Shown: positions 42,851 to 53,271 of the stretch, piece by piece | How the letters are laid out: every line of letters begins with the position of its first letter | Numbering within the stretch: position 1 is the stretch's first letter | Assembly (NCBI GenBank): GCA_026075535.2 | Contig: AP026540.1 | Location: forward strand, 1,302,001-1,366,000 | Length of the DNA stretch: 64,000 nt | Direction: 5' to 3' | From: Tricholoma matsutake | Taxonomy: Eukaryota > Basidiomycota > Agaricomycetes > Agaricales > Tricholomataceae | Program-made: the position numbers and the translations under genes | The notes under the pieces: generated by a model | The model's input: the letters and a program-made list of their open reading frames with translations, nothing else | Told to the model about the DNA's origin: nothing | The model's database searches: none

Positions 42851-43489
42851 TCATTGAGGGGACAAAAGTGGCATACAAACTCTGCTCAAAAGTCACCCCA
42901 AGTGGAGAAAGGTAGAGAACCGAGCTCTTTAGTTTGGTGCAGAATACAGTCCATGTAGAGAGAGGTGCATTCAGATTTCATGTATGTGAAGGCCCAATAA
43001 ATCTTTGCAGCCTCATCAATGAATTGATGCAACTGGAGACTGATGTACAACTCACAGGAACTAAGGAATGCACACCCCTGCACATGTGTGCCATTAAATT
43101 CAGCAGGTGGAGACGGTTTGATTGGGTGCACTCCTTAGTGGGTGCGTTTGGTGGCATGTCATTGTTGGGTGTGCTTGGAGTCACAATGGGGGGAATATTT
43201 GTCATAGGGTTAGTCTGGAGGGTCCTGACAAAGTTTTCAATTGTAGATTTAAGTGAATTGATTTGTGTGCGCATTCCAGTAATGTCACTTTCAAGTGCAT
43301 CAAGGCACTCTGATGTGTCCATGTCACTAGGGGGTATGTTTGGTGAAAATGGTGGCACACTAAATGTGGGACTGTTGGGAACAGTGTGTAGGGAGTCTGT
43401 GGAGCTTTGGGAAGCATCGTCCACTCCATACCTGCCTACCTTCGGCAGCTTGTTCGCGATTTCAGGCCTTAGGAGAGAGTTTTCTACTA
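42851..43489 (-). pseudogene. Gy-C gag N-terminal part
   Basis: On the minus strand: PSDMDTSECLDALESDITGM, RTQINSLKSTIENFVRTLQT, then SCTSVSSCINSLMRLQRFIG, YMKSECTSLYMDCILHQTKE and TWGDF*AEFVCHFCPLND. A TGA at 42888-42886 stands where arginine is expected. The N-terminal region is a coiled-coil-like helix. The MITE at 43490-43693 lies just upstream. Confidence 0.7.
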
Positions 43490-43693
43490 TCAGGGCAACC
43501 TCAGCCTCTAGCAAAGGGAAATCCAAAGTTAAAATTATACTACATATTACAGGGATTAGGGGCACACCTAGCAAAGGGAAATCCAAAGAGAAAACTCTAA
43601 GGATCCCTTTGCTAGGTGCACCCCCAATCCCTGTAATATGTAGTATAATTTTAACTTCAGATTTCCCTTTGCTAGAGGCTGAGGTTGCCCTTA
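43490..43693. mobile_element. Foldback MITE, ~200 bp near-perfect palindrome, TA flanks
   Basis: The left arm AGGGCAACCTCAGCCTCTAG through ctagcaaagggaaatcc, aaattatactacatattaca and gggattaggggcacacctag is mirrored in the right arm down to ctagaggctgaggttgccc. The centre is aaaactctaaggatcc. TA lies beside both ends (43488-43489 and 43692-43693), consistent with a Tc1/mariner-type insertion. It has no coding capacity; the frames open through it are by-products. Confidence 0.82.
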
Positions 43694-44024
43694 TATTCTG
43701 CAGATCATCCACATGATCAGCATGGTTAGTCTAAAAGGACACTCAACTACAATACTACATACATTGAAGCTACTACCAGAGCTCCAAGGATCTTTTGAAG
43801 TTTTTTTGGATGGTGGATTGCACATTGACAATGCAGGTATCGACAGGGAACACAACTAGGCAGCACCAACCCTACTTTTGACACTCCACACCACCAAGCC
43901 ACTCCATTACCCAGATCTTCACAACAAGGACATCAGGACCTGAACAGGGGGTGATGTAAGGAGACACCTACCATATCTCCTGGAGGTCATCTACCCCCCT
44001 CAACATCTATGAAGGTCCCTGAAG
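43694..44024. other. Non-coding remnant between Gy-C and Gy-E
   Basis: No gene recognised. It is probably the 5' leader of Gy-C (and possibly part of its lost LTR) up to the Gy-E insertion point. The flanks of Gy-E read ...ccctgaag and tgaagtgtcctg. Confidence 0.4.
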
Positions 44025-44630
44025 TGTTATGATTTTGCTATTGGGACCCGCAAGGCTGGGGCACTTTATTTTTCTCATTTGACTCGACTCACTTTGACAC
44101 ATGGTGACTCCATGCACCCGAACTCACTCCCACACATACTGTGATACAACAACCCCCTGACATGAGGTCTGTGACATTGGACTCTCATGATCAACATGCT
44201 GCGCCGCAGCACTCCATGACATCAGACACCTCATGCAAGGCATGAGGCTTGCTTTTCTATTGTTCTTTCTATTTATACTTGACAACAATCCCACATTCTG
44301 ATTGGACAATAGGTATCTTTGAACCATATATAAGCTGTAGTAATACTGCCTGTATTCCTCAGCTTGACCTAATTCAACATACGGTCTTAAACTCAACTTG
44401 AACAACTCAATGGTCTAAGAAGCCCTTAGCCATGATAACCCAAACTCAACAGTTGGAAAGCCTCCAACTGTGATACATGAACAGACAGTATACTCAGAAA
44501 GCCTCTGAGTACGAATGACTGTGATAGCTTGAGGAAGCACCCAAGCAAAGGCTGAAAGCCCAAACCACTAGGAAACCCTCCTAGTGTGATAGACAAAGAC
44601 AAGTTTGAATTAAGACCAATAGTCTTAACA
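44025..44630 (+). repeat. Gy-E 5' LTR (606 bp)
   Basis: TGTTA..TAACA. U3 shares palindromic text with Gy-A LTRs (CCTCATGC..GCATGAGG, CATGGTGACTCCATGCA). Where it differs from 50546-51167 the change is often CpG to TpG/CpA. Confidence 0.92.
44327..44370 (+). promoter_or_regulatory. Gy-E LTR promoter: TATA box and predicted RNA start
   Basis: TATATAAG at 44327-44334 is followed 31-32 bp later by CTCAGCTTGACCT (44358-44370), the predicted RNA 5' end, which pairs with the primer-binding site. Confidence 0.6.
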
Positions 44631-44632
44631 AA

Positions 44633-44644
44633 AGGTCAAGCTGA
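44633..44644 (+). promoter_or_regulatory. Gy-E primer-binding site (self-priming type)
   Basis: AGGTCAAGCTGA, two bases after the LTR, is the exact reverse complement of TCAGCTTGACCT at 44359-44370. Same geometry as Gy-A with a different sequence. Confidence 0.75.
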
Positions 44645-44647
44645 TCT

Positions 44648-45763
44648 ATGAAGTCCACCTACCTAGGTGCAGACACAACATCTTTCAGACAAAGCCCAGA
44701 CCAACCTCCAACTGGAGCAGCATCATCAGGAAGAACCCCATGGTATAGATACCAGGGTCGACTAGTACAATACTCAGAACCAGCACAGAAGTGGTTCTCA
44801 AAGAGAACAAGTGACGAAGAACCCCGATACCTTGACAAAGAAGATTTTAGATCTTTTGACAAAGAAGAAACCCCAGAACAAGATCCATTCTCCCTATCCA
44901 ATGACAATGCCAACATGTCCACCGAACCCACTGCATCAACCAAGGAGATTAGAATCTGAACCCCCTCTGACTTCACAGGGGACCGAACTAGAACTGCGAA
45001 GTTCTTACAAGAAGTGAAACTCTATCTGAGAGTGAACCATGGGATCTATGACAACGACGAGAAGAAGATCATCTTTGCACTGTCATTTATGAATGGAGGA
45101 ACCACTGCACCCTGGGCACAGACATGGGCAGAGAAGGAAGACATGGGAACATGGTCCACCTTTGAAGCGGCACTCAAGACAGCTTTTACCCCAATTGACG
45201 AAGCAGGGAGAGCCAGAACTGAAATGAAAACACTGAAGCAGGGGCAGGACCTGGAGGACTACATCGCGCAGTTCTGAATCCTGCGAGAGAAGGCAGGAAT
45301 CAATGATGATACTGTGCTCATTGAACTCTTCATGGATGGACTGAACCCAAGACTCCTCAAGAGTCTTCAACATGGAAACAATCCCCACAACATTGGAAGG
45401 GATGATTAATGCTGCCTCCAAGTATGACAGACAATGGAGGAGAGCAAAGGCCATAACCAGGAGGGCACAGGAAGCCTTGGCAAGGAGGCTGCCCAATTCC
45501 AAATCAAAGGAAGGCCCACTCGAGATTAACCGACTCTCCAACATGGAGAGGATCGAACATATGAAGAAAGGGTTGTGCTTCGTGTGCCACCAGCCAGGAC
45601 ACCGACCAACCAAACACAAGAAAGGGGAAACAAGGACCGAGGACTGGCCTTCCCCAAAGAACAAAGGCAGAGAAGCCTACTCAAAGATCTGAGCGATCAT
45701 GAAAGACCTCGATGAAGAAGGGAAGGAGAAGGCTTTCGCCTTAATAGGAGACGAGGGTTTTTA
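44648..45763 (+). pseudogene. Gy-E gag
   Basis: Frame from 44648 with TGA at 44957-44959 and 45275-45277; IIFALSFMNGGTTAPWAQTW and MKTLKQGQDLEDYIAQF align with Gy-A gag. A frameshift near 45368 moves to METIPTTLEGMINAASKYDR. The knuckle is CFVCHQPGHRPTKH, the same CCHH variant as Gy-A. TGA at 45690-45692 precedes the end (DLDEEGKEKAFALIGDEGF). The first 90 codons are a polar leader not seen in Gy-A gag. Confidence 0.85.
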
Positions 45764-45781
45764 AAGAGGTGGCCTGCCTCG

Positions 45782-46780
45782 ATGCCAGGTACCACTGAAC
45801 TCTCTGTCTGTTCTGTACTACTAGCCACTTTGAAGAATCAATCTATGTGTTTAGATATCAAAGTGGCAGGGGCAGGCAGAGGGAAAGCCATCGAAATCGA
45901 AGCCCTGCTCAACTCAGGAGCAGGAGGAATATTCATGAGCCACAAATTCGCAAGAAGCAGCAGATTTGAACTACATCCCCTGGAAAGGACGATCAGGGTC
46001 AAGAATGTGGATGGAACCCCAAACAAGAAAGGGGAAATCTCCCACTATGCCAAGGGATTCTTGATGATCAATGGAAGATCTTTCCCGACAACCTTCCTCA
46101 TTGCAGGACTGGGGAAAGAATCGATCATCCTGGGCCTGCCATGGCTCAGAAGAATCAACCCAGTGATCAACTGGAGAATTGGAACCTTCCAATTCCAAAC
46201 AACCAATAAAACCCACCCCAAATTCTCAATTGGGAAAGGAAAAACCCTTATTGGGAGGGTGCAGATGGAGAAACCTGATGAAGAACATCTGGCATGGCGC
46301 TGGAAGACAGTCAAAGAGGAAGGGAAACCCTTCAAAGAGATGATGAAAGAAGAAAAACAGGCATGGGCCCAGAAGATGGTCGCCAAGGCAAGAGAAAAGA
46401 TGGCACTCAAACCAAAGGCAAAGGAAGAGGAACAACTGATGTGGCACTGGGTAGCTACTAAAGAACTGGAGAAGCTCGCCCTCGAGAACAAACTGAGGAA
46501 CAAGGAATGGCTAACAAAATGCCAAAGAATCACCGCTAAAGCAAGGCAGATGGGAGAAGCCCTCCAGGCTAAACTGGGAAAGAACAGAGTACCCGTTGAA
46601 ACAAGAAAGGCAACAATCAAAGAAGTAGAAGACGAAGAGATCACGGTGACAACTCTTCAGGATGTGGAGCCCATTGGCCCACAAGATGAAGAAGACACTG
46701 GGAAGGAAAACCCAGCACTGGCAAACCACAAACAGGCAATGGAACAGGCAACGGAACAACTGGAAGGGACACCCAAATGA
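45782..46780 (+). CDS. Gy-E protease (catalytic Asp lost) and charged linker
   Basis: 332 open codons. The protease reads IEALLNSGAGGIFMS: the catalytic Asp of D-S-G is Asn, a G-to-A change, while Gy-A keeps D. The second-lobe motif ESIILGLPWL is intact. From about residue 150 a charged helical linker follows (MKEEKQAWAQKMVAKAREKM, ATKELEKLALENKLRNKEWL), then an acidic end. The protease cannot be active as read. Confidence 0.85.
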   Translation: MPGTTELSVCSVLLATLKNQSMCLDIKVAGAGRGKAIEIEALLNSGAGGIFMSHKFARSSRFELHPLERTIRVKNVDGTPNKKGEISHYAKGFLMINGRSFPTTFLIAGLGKESIILGLPWLRRINPVINWRIGTFQFQTTNKTHPKFSIGKGKTLIGRVQMEKPDEEHLAWRWKTVKEEGKPFKEMMKEEKQAWAQKMVAKAREKMALKPKAKEEEQLMWHWVATKELEKLALENKLRNKEWLTKCQRITAKARQMGEALQAKLGKNRVPVETRKATIKEVEDEEITVTTLQDVEPIGPQDEEDTGKENPALANHKQAMEQATEQLEGTPK

Positions 46781-49700
46781 GAGATCGCTACTAGTCACCT
46801 ACATCTGAGGAGAACCCATCATTGGAATATTTGAACCAACTAAGACACCACTGACAGAGGAGTACGATGAGCCAAGGTACTCAAACTCCCAATCAATGAA
46901 GACAATCTCCTGGATCGTGAAGGCACAAGGATCACCGCGATATGCATACGGACAGAATATCTGGATTAGGGCAAAGACATCGGTCTCACAACACCTGACA
47001 CATAAGAAGGAAGGAGACCCCGAACAAAAGACCCTGGATGAGCTACTCCCCAAACAGTACAAGGAGTACCGATGGATATTCGAGAAGGAAGCATCGGAGA
47101 GATTCCCAGATCCTGGGATCATGCGATCGAACTCAAATTGGATTTTGTGGCAAAGGATTGCAGGGTGTACCCACTCTCACCAGCAGAACAGAAGAAGCTC
47201 GATGAGTTTCTTGATGAAAGCTTGCAGAATCCGACCATCAAAATCACCCATGGCATCGCCATTCTTCTTTTTTGCAAAGAAGGACTCGGATGCACTACGA
47301 CCCTGCCAAGATTACAGGTATTTGAACAATGACACAATCAAGAACACCTACCTGCTGCCACTGGTAGGAGACCTGTTGGACAAACTGAGAGGGGCACAAT
47401 GGTTCACAAAACTGGACATCCAATGGGGGTATCACAATGTCAGGATAAAAGATGGTAATCAATGGAAAGCAGCCTTTAAGACAAACAAGGGGCTGTTTGA
47501 GCCAACGGTGATGTTCTTTGGACTATGCAACTCACCGGCAACCTTCCAGGAAATGATGAACAAAATCTTCCGTGATATGATTGGAGAAGTATGGCTCATA
47601 ATCTACATGGACGACATCCTGATATTCTCTAAGGATCAAAATGAACACCAGGAAAGGACAAAGAGGGTACTTCAATGACTGGCAGAGAACGACCTGTACC
47701 TGAAACCTGAAAAGTGCAAGTTTGACGTCCACGAGGTGGAATTCCTGGGTCTGATCATCTGACCCAAGAAAATTGCCATGGACAACACAAAACTGGCAGG
47801 CATACAGGATTGGCCAACCCCGACAAGCGTAAAGGCAGTCAGATCCTTCCTGGGATTTGGAAACTTCTACAGGAAGTTCATTGGACATTTTGCAGAGACG
47901 AGCAGACCGCTTAATGAACTGATGAAGAAAAACAAGATGTTCGACTGGACAACGGAATGCAAACAGGCCTTTCAGACGCTGAAAAGGAAATTTGCAGAAG
48001 CACCGGTACTGCTGATGCCAGACCCAACGAAACCATTCATGATTGAATCAGATGCCTCAAAACATGCAACTAGAGGAGCACTGAGACAAAGGGACATGAA
48101 TGGAGACTGGCACCCCTGCGGATACATATCACATGCACTAACACCAACAGAATGGAACTACAAAATATATGACAGGGAACTGCTGGTGATAGTACGATCA
48201 CTAGAAACTTGGAGACACTACCTGCTGGGTTCAGAGCACCCAGTAGTAATCCTCTTGGATCACAAGAACCTAACATATTTCTGGATGGCACAGAAATTGA
48301 ACAGATGACAGGCAAGATGGAGCCTATTCTTGTCAGAATTCAAATTACAACTCATCCATGTGCCAGGATCACAAATGGTGCAGAGCAATGTGTTATCGTG
48401 AAGGGCTGATCATGTACCAGAAGAAGACAATGACAATGAAGACATCACGATGTTACCTGAAATGGTATGTGTGAAATTTATTGACATGGAAATTCATGAT
48501 CTACTTGTGGGTAGTATCATGAAAGATGATCTGGTGAAGAGCACAATCAAGGCGCTAAAGACAAAAGGAACCCCACCAATAAAATTGGCATTGGAAGACT
48601 GGAAGATAGAAGATGGCCTTCTATTCTTCCAAGACAGATGCTACGTCCTGGACAATGGAGATCTACGGAAGAAGCTGGTGCAAAAGTACCACAAAGGAGT
48701 AACCAGCAGACACCTGGGACAATGGCAGACAACCAAAATGATCAGGAGAGACTACTGGTGGCCGGGAATGATAACATACATCAAGAACTATGTTGCTGGA
48801 TGTGCAATATGCCAGCAGATGAAGGTCAACATGCTCCCGACGATGCCCCCACTGCAACCGATCAAATCCGAAGCGATGAGACCATTCGCAATGGTAACAA
48901 CAGATTTCATAACTGACCTACTGGAGTCCAATGGTTATGATACACTCATGGTCATGGTAGACCATGGGCTTATGAAGGGGGTAATTTTTATCCCTTGCAG
49001 GAAAACTGTGGATGCATTAGGAGTGGCCACACTCTACCTAGACTATGTCTCTACAAACAATTTGGCCTCCTGGACAAGATCATCTCTGACAGGGGCCCAC
49101 GATTTGCCTCACAGCTGTTCCAGGAGCTAGGTAGATTGCTTGGAATCAAGCTGGCAATGAGTATGGCATACCACCCCCAGACTGATGGAGAGACAGAATG
49201 GGTGAATCAAGAGGTCAAAGTGTACTTATGCATCTTCTGCTCGAACAACCAGGAGAATTGGAAGCACCTCCTCCTGACTGTGGAGTTCATGCACAACCAG
49301 AGAACACACTCAGTACAGAAGAACTCCCCATTCTACCTCATGATGGGCTATGAGCCCAAGGTGATCCCACTCCCTACCTGAAAATGAACATACCGGCCAT
49401 TGAGAAGTGAATAGTCGCACTGCAACAGGCCTGAGATGAAGCAAAGGCAACTCATGAGTTGGCCAGACAAATGATGGCAGAGAGAAAAATGAGACACTTC
49501 ACCCCATTCAGAGAAGGAGATAAGGTGTGGCTAGAAGCAAAGAACCTCAAGACAACACACTTAACAAGGAAACTCGCACTGAAAAGAGAAGGACCCTTCA
49601 CTGTTGAAGAGGTTTTAGGCCTGCTCTCCTACCGGCTGAAGCTACCCAATCAGTGGAAAATACACCCAGTATTCCATGCAGCACTCCTCTCCCCGTACAA

Positions 49701-49923
49701 AGAAACTGAAGCACACGGACTGAACTTCCCAGAACCACCGCCTGATCTAATAGAAGGCAAATTGGAGTACGAAGTGGAAGCAATCATCGGACACAAAAAG
49801 AAAGGAAGAACCATGCACTTCTTAGTGAAGTGGGTTGAGTACCCAACCTCAGAGAACTCATGGGAACCCGAGGGAAACCTGACTAATGCCAAGAAAATCC
49901 TAGGGGCATATAAACAGCGATGA
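46781..49923 (+). pseudogene. Gy-E pol: RT, RNase H, integrase, chromodomain
   Basis: [49 protein letters not shown] and the catalytic [10 protein letters not shown]. RNase [49 protein letters not shown]. Integrase: HHCC finger (HLGQWQ, GCAICQQMK), VTTDFITDLLES, IISDRGPRFA, AYHPQTDGETEWVNQE. GPY/F module and chromodomain (YEVEAIIGHKKKGRTMHFLV, WVEYPTSENSWEPEGN) at 49560-49920. Frameshifts lie near 47110 and 49053 and between 49381 and 49410. TGA stops at 47676, 47760, 48306 and 48399 stand where Gy-A or the family has Arg. Part of it (49280-49766) is duplicated at 52540-53027. Confidence 0.9.
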
Positions 49924-49974
49924 CAGCTGTAGAAACCCCAGACCAAAAACACCCACCAGACTGAAGAAACCACA

Positions 49975-50530
49975 GAATGCTCCCCCCCCCCATCGACACT
50001 TCACAGACCGAACCAATTATGAAATACACCACCTGGACAAACGGTCATTGACCAATGACCATTGATGAACATACTCCCTGGCAGACCCTCATGGGATTCC
50101 CTTCTGGATAACAAGGGACGACTGGATTAGAAAGGTGTCCTCAACCTGTCCCAAATGCTGCCTCTTTACTTGGAGGAGCACAAAGGCAGACCTGACTCGG
50201 GTGAGGACACAGTACAAGGAGTGGTGCTTTGAAGGAGAACTTGACGATGAAGACTATTTCCCTGAAGACTTCTGTATAGATTGAGAAGGGCTCAGCCCCA
50301 GCACAAGACCACTAGTGGGAGTAAGAAGACCTCTGTGGAGAGACCTCCAGTGGAACACCCATTACAATGAGGAGAGTGGATACAGCCTGGCGAAGAGGCT
50401 CCTCCTTGGGGAACATGGAGAACTGGGAATGTTACTGCACTCTAACTGATTCCCCCAAAATCCCCGACCTGCACCACCTCCTGAGTTAGAGGAGAGAAAG
50501 AGATTGTGATCAAAGTCAGTGACTTCGAAG
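49975..50530 (+). pseudogene. Gy-E accessory ORF after pol
   Basis: A frame with TGA codons at 50066-50071, 50282 and 50448 reads HFTDRTNYEIHHLDKRSLTN, then ADPHGIPFWITRDDWIRKVS, STCPKCCLFTWRSTKADL, QYKEWCFEGELDDEDYFPED, PLWRDLQWNTHYNEESGYSL. I know no such family. It has a C-x2-C-C cluster and an acidic stretch, no membrane segment, and no visible similarity to the Gy-A zinc-knuckle ORF, although it sits in the same place. The reading through TGA assumes the CGA-to-TGA decay seen elsewhere. Confidence 0.45.
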
Positions 50531-50545
50531 ATAGAGAGAGGGTGA
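50530..50545 (+). promoter_or_regulatory. Gy-E polypurine tract
   Basis: GATAGAGAGAGGGTGA lies directly before the 3' LTR. Confidence 0.7.
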
Positions 50546-51167
50546 TGTTACGATTTTGCTATCGGGACCCGCAAGGCTGGGGCACTTTATTTTTCTCATT
50601 TGACTCGACTCACTTCTGATGGGAGATGCTTTGATGCATGGTGACTCCATGCACCCAAACTCACTCCCACACATACTGTGATACGACAACCCCCTGACAT
50701 GAGGTCTGTGATGTCGGACTCTCACAATCAACATGCTGTGCCACAGCACTCCATGACATCGGACGCCTCATGCAAGGCATGAGGCTTGCTTTTCTATTGT
50801 TCTTTCTATTTATACTTGACAACGATCCCGCATTCCGATTGGATGATAGGTATCTTCAAACTGTATATAAGCTGTAGTAATACTGCCTGTATTCCTCAGC
50901 TTGACCTAATTCAACATACGGTCTTAAACTCAACTTGAACAACTCAACAGTCTAAGAAGCCCTTAGCCATGATAACCCAAACTTGACAGTTGGAAAGCCT
51001 CCAACTGTGATACATGAACAGATGGTATACTCAGAAAGCCTCTGAGTACAAATGACCATGATAGCTTGAGGAAGCACCCAAGCAAAGGCCAAAAGCCCAA
51101 AACACTAGGAAACCCTCCTAGTGCAATAGACGAAGACAAGTTTGAATTAAGACCAATAGTCTTAACA
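50546..51167 (+). repeat. Gy-E 3' LTR (622 bp)
   Basis: TGTTA..TAACA, like 44025-44630, with a 16-bp extra stretch (near 50615-50632, tctgatgggagatgctttga region) and CpG sites preserved where the 5' LTR has TG or CA. Confidence 0.92.
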
Positions 51168-51556
51168 TGAAGTGTCCTGAAGGTCTACAAAGCCCTACAA
51201 CAACCCATGAAGCATCAAAAAGTCCTTCAAAGTGTCATGAAGTACTTTGAAGCGTTACAAAGTATCAGGGTCACATCAGCTAAAGGCATGAGGTGATGCA
51301 TGAGGTGATACATGTGGGATACATGAGGTCAGCTAGTCATACATAAGTAGTCCCACCTAGTATGGGGTTCCTCACAGTAATCTCTTTGGATCCCCCACAC
51401 TAGGTGAGTAGTGATGTATCTCCAAAGTACCCAATCTCACTTTGAATCCCCCATACTAGTATGACTGTAGTGTCTGAACCTTTGGTTGCCCTTACAATGA
51501 CCCAGGATGGACCAAGAGAACCCACTGCTGCAAGCTCCTGCTCACAGGATGGATGA
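51168..51556. other. Repetitive non-coding spacer
   Basis: Diverged repeats of tgaagtxxttcaaagtgtca type (51168-51270), then gcatgaggtgatgcatgagg repeats, then two similar phrases around cccacactaggtgag and cccccatactagtatg. No gene is seen. Confidence 0.5.
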
Positions 51557-52518
51557 GTGCTTGATTTTGACATTGTTGCCTTGGGTTGTGATCTTCTTGA
51601 GGGTTGTGATGACCCCTCCGCAGGCTGGTCGACCTCCTCCAAATCCACATCCATCACCTCTGCTGTATCCTTCTGCTTTCCTTTAACATCCACCTTCTTC
51701 ATCCTGCTCTGCCCTCTCTCTCCTGCTTCTTCCAACCAGGCCTCTTCCTTTATCTCATCAGAAGAGTCGTTTACATACTCACTGCTTTTGATATGAGTCT
51801 GTGAATGGCTCCTCCGTCCCATGGGAGTCATTTTCAAAAGCTGGTATTGTGTTGATGGATCCACTGTCATTCTGGCCAAAGGAATGGTACGATGACTTGA
51901 AGCTGGGTCAGTTGAAGTGGGCGGTGGGGGAATAATTTGCAACATTTCATCCCTCGAACGAATCTGGATGTTGCCTGGGATGACGATTGGATTTATTATA
52001 GAGGCAGCTACTCCATTCCAAACTGCACGAGGTACTATATGTGATTCAATATGTAGATAATTCAAGGTAAACTGAGTGAAACCTACCTGGTGTCTGATGC
52101 CCTTCTGAAAACCACTCCCGAGTACTGCTGCCCTCCTCTGAAAGCATTGGGTGGTACCACAACAAGGGGTCGTCCTGCTTTATCTTGCCAAAGTCGACTT
52201 CCATTCCTTGAGTATCAGCTCGGTCAAGCTGCAAGGCCACGCTGATGAGCAGACAAGATGGGACAAAGTCATATCTGCCATCTCCCTCACATTCCGGTAC
52301 ATCTTGAGCACCCGATGAAGTAGTGTACTAGGAAGTACAGTTAGAAACTCATTGACAGGTAAATTGAGTTAACGTACAATCCAACTCTTCAATTTTTCCT
52401 CATTTACTGTATAGCCTCAGCCATGTTGTAGAAGAACAATCTCCAGCTTGCACTTGTCAATCCATACCAACAACTGTTGCCCGATGAGGGTATTCAATCC
52501 CTGATTTGATAGAAATGA
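51557..52518 (-). pseudogene. Family-X gene, middle part, minus copy (inverted repeat arm)
   Basis: Nearly identical to the reverse complement of 54831-55798. It encodes WIDECKLEIVLLQHG-like text, the hydrophobic FLTVLPSTLLHRVLKMYRNV and MADMTLSHL, then DDPLLWYHPMLSEEGSSTRE, SHIVPRAVWNGVAASIINPI, EMLQIIPPPPTSTDPASSH and an acidic tail (KGKQKDTAEVMDVDLEEVDQ). I recall this order from unnamed multicopy Agaricomycete proteins. It continues, after a palindrome and a captured retrotransposon fragment, the frame at 53178-54407. Confidence 0.6.
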
Positions 52519-52539
52519 TATGTTCCTGATTTGATAGAA

Positions 52540-53027
52540 ATGATTTGCCTTCTATTAGATCAGGCGGTGGTTCTGGGAAGTTCGGTCTGTGTGCTTCAGT
52601 TTCTTTGTACGGGGAGAGGAGTGCTGCATGGAATACTGGGTGTATTTTCCACTGATTGGGTAGCTTCAGCCGGTAGGAGAGCAGGCCTAAGACCTCTTCA
52701 ACAGTGAAGGGTCCTTCTCTTTTCAGTGCGAGTTTCCTTGTTAAGTGTGTTGTCTTGAGGTTCTTTGCTTCTAGCCACACCTTATCTCCTTCTCTGAATG
52801 GGGTGAAGTGTCTCATTTTTCTCTCTGCCATCATTTGTCTGGCCAACTCATGAGTTGCCTTTGCTTCATCTCAGGCCTGTTGCAGTGCGACTATTCACTT
52901 CTCAATGGCCGGTATGTTCATTTTCAGGTAGGGAGTGGGATCACCTTGGGCTCATAGCCCATCATGAGGTAGAATGGGGAGTTCTTCTGTACTGAGTGTG
53001 TTCTCTGGTTGTGCATGAACTCCACGG
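52540..53027 (-). mobile_element. Captured Gy-E integrase/chromodomain fragment (488 bp)
   Basis: Reverse complement of 49280-49766 with very few differences (for example G to R at one codon: TEAHRPNF instead of TEAHGLNF). It has no LTR or target duplication at either end, so it did not arrive by normal integration. The left edge is followed by a tandem 20-bp duplication (cctgatttgatagaaatgat), a typical repair scar. Confidence 0.85.
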
Positions 53028-53271
53028 CAGGCCATCCTGCTCTCCAGGTTGTTGGAAGCAGAGTTATATCTTGCAGCTGGTGTTGAACAACTGCATGATT
53101 GCCTCAAGACCACCCATTGATTGCCCCACTTTTCTCCTGGGTCACACTTTTTCTGTTTGTGGAGAAGAGTGGGGCAATCAATGGGTGGTCTTGAGGCAAT
53201 CATGCAGTTGTTCAACACCAGCTGCAAGATATAACTCTGCTTCCAACAACCTGGAGAGCAGGATGGCCTGC
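53027..53271. repeat. Perfect 104-bp inverted repeat with 37-nt spacer
   Basis: 53027-53130 and 53168-53271 are exact reverse complements in my reading, from GCAGGCCATCCTGC to GATTGCCCCACT. The right arm is the C-terminal coding part of the 53178-54407 frame; the left arm is its mirror, ending at the captured Gy-E fragment. Frames on both strands therefore share the same peptide. Confidence 0.92.

Larger units (their letters stand above)
33253..43712 (-). mobile_element. Gy-C: Ty3/Gypsy chromodomain element, nested by three insertions
   Basis: Minus-strand gag (43430-42851, continuing at 38426), protease, RT, RNase H, integrase and chromodomain in order. Three other elements sit inside: a foldback MITE at 43490-43693, a family-D LTR element with a LINE at 38427-42850, and a hAT-like MITE at 35686-36415. 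No LTRs were recognised; the 3' side is bordered by the MITE half at 33050 and the 5' side runs toward Gy-E. Confidence 0.8.
44025..51167 (+). mobile_element. Gy-E: complete Ty3/Gypsy chromovirus, TSD TGAAG
   Basis: LTRs at 44025-44630 and 50546-51167 (TGTTA...TAACA) enclose gag, protease, RT, RNase H, integrase, chromodomain and an accessory ORF on the plus strand. TGAAG flanks both sides (44020-44024, 51168-51172). Proteins are close to those of Gy-A. At least ten stops or frameshifts disable it. Confidence 0.93.

Noticed and set aside
42978..43712. Minus-strand ORF of 244 codons as one gene, and its mirror 42934-43716
   Set aside because: The N-terminal third is the foldback MITE, which is open on both strands; only the gag part is real.
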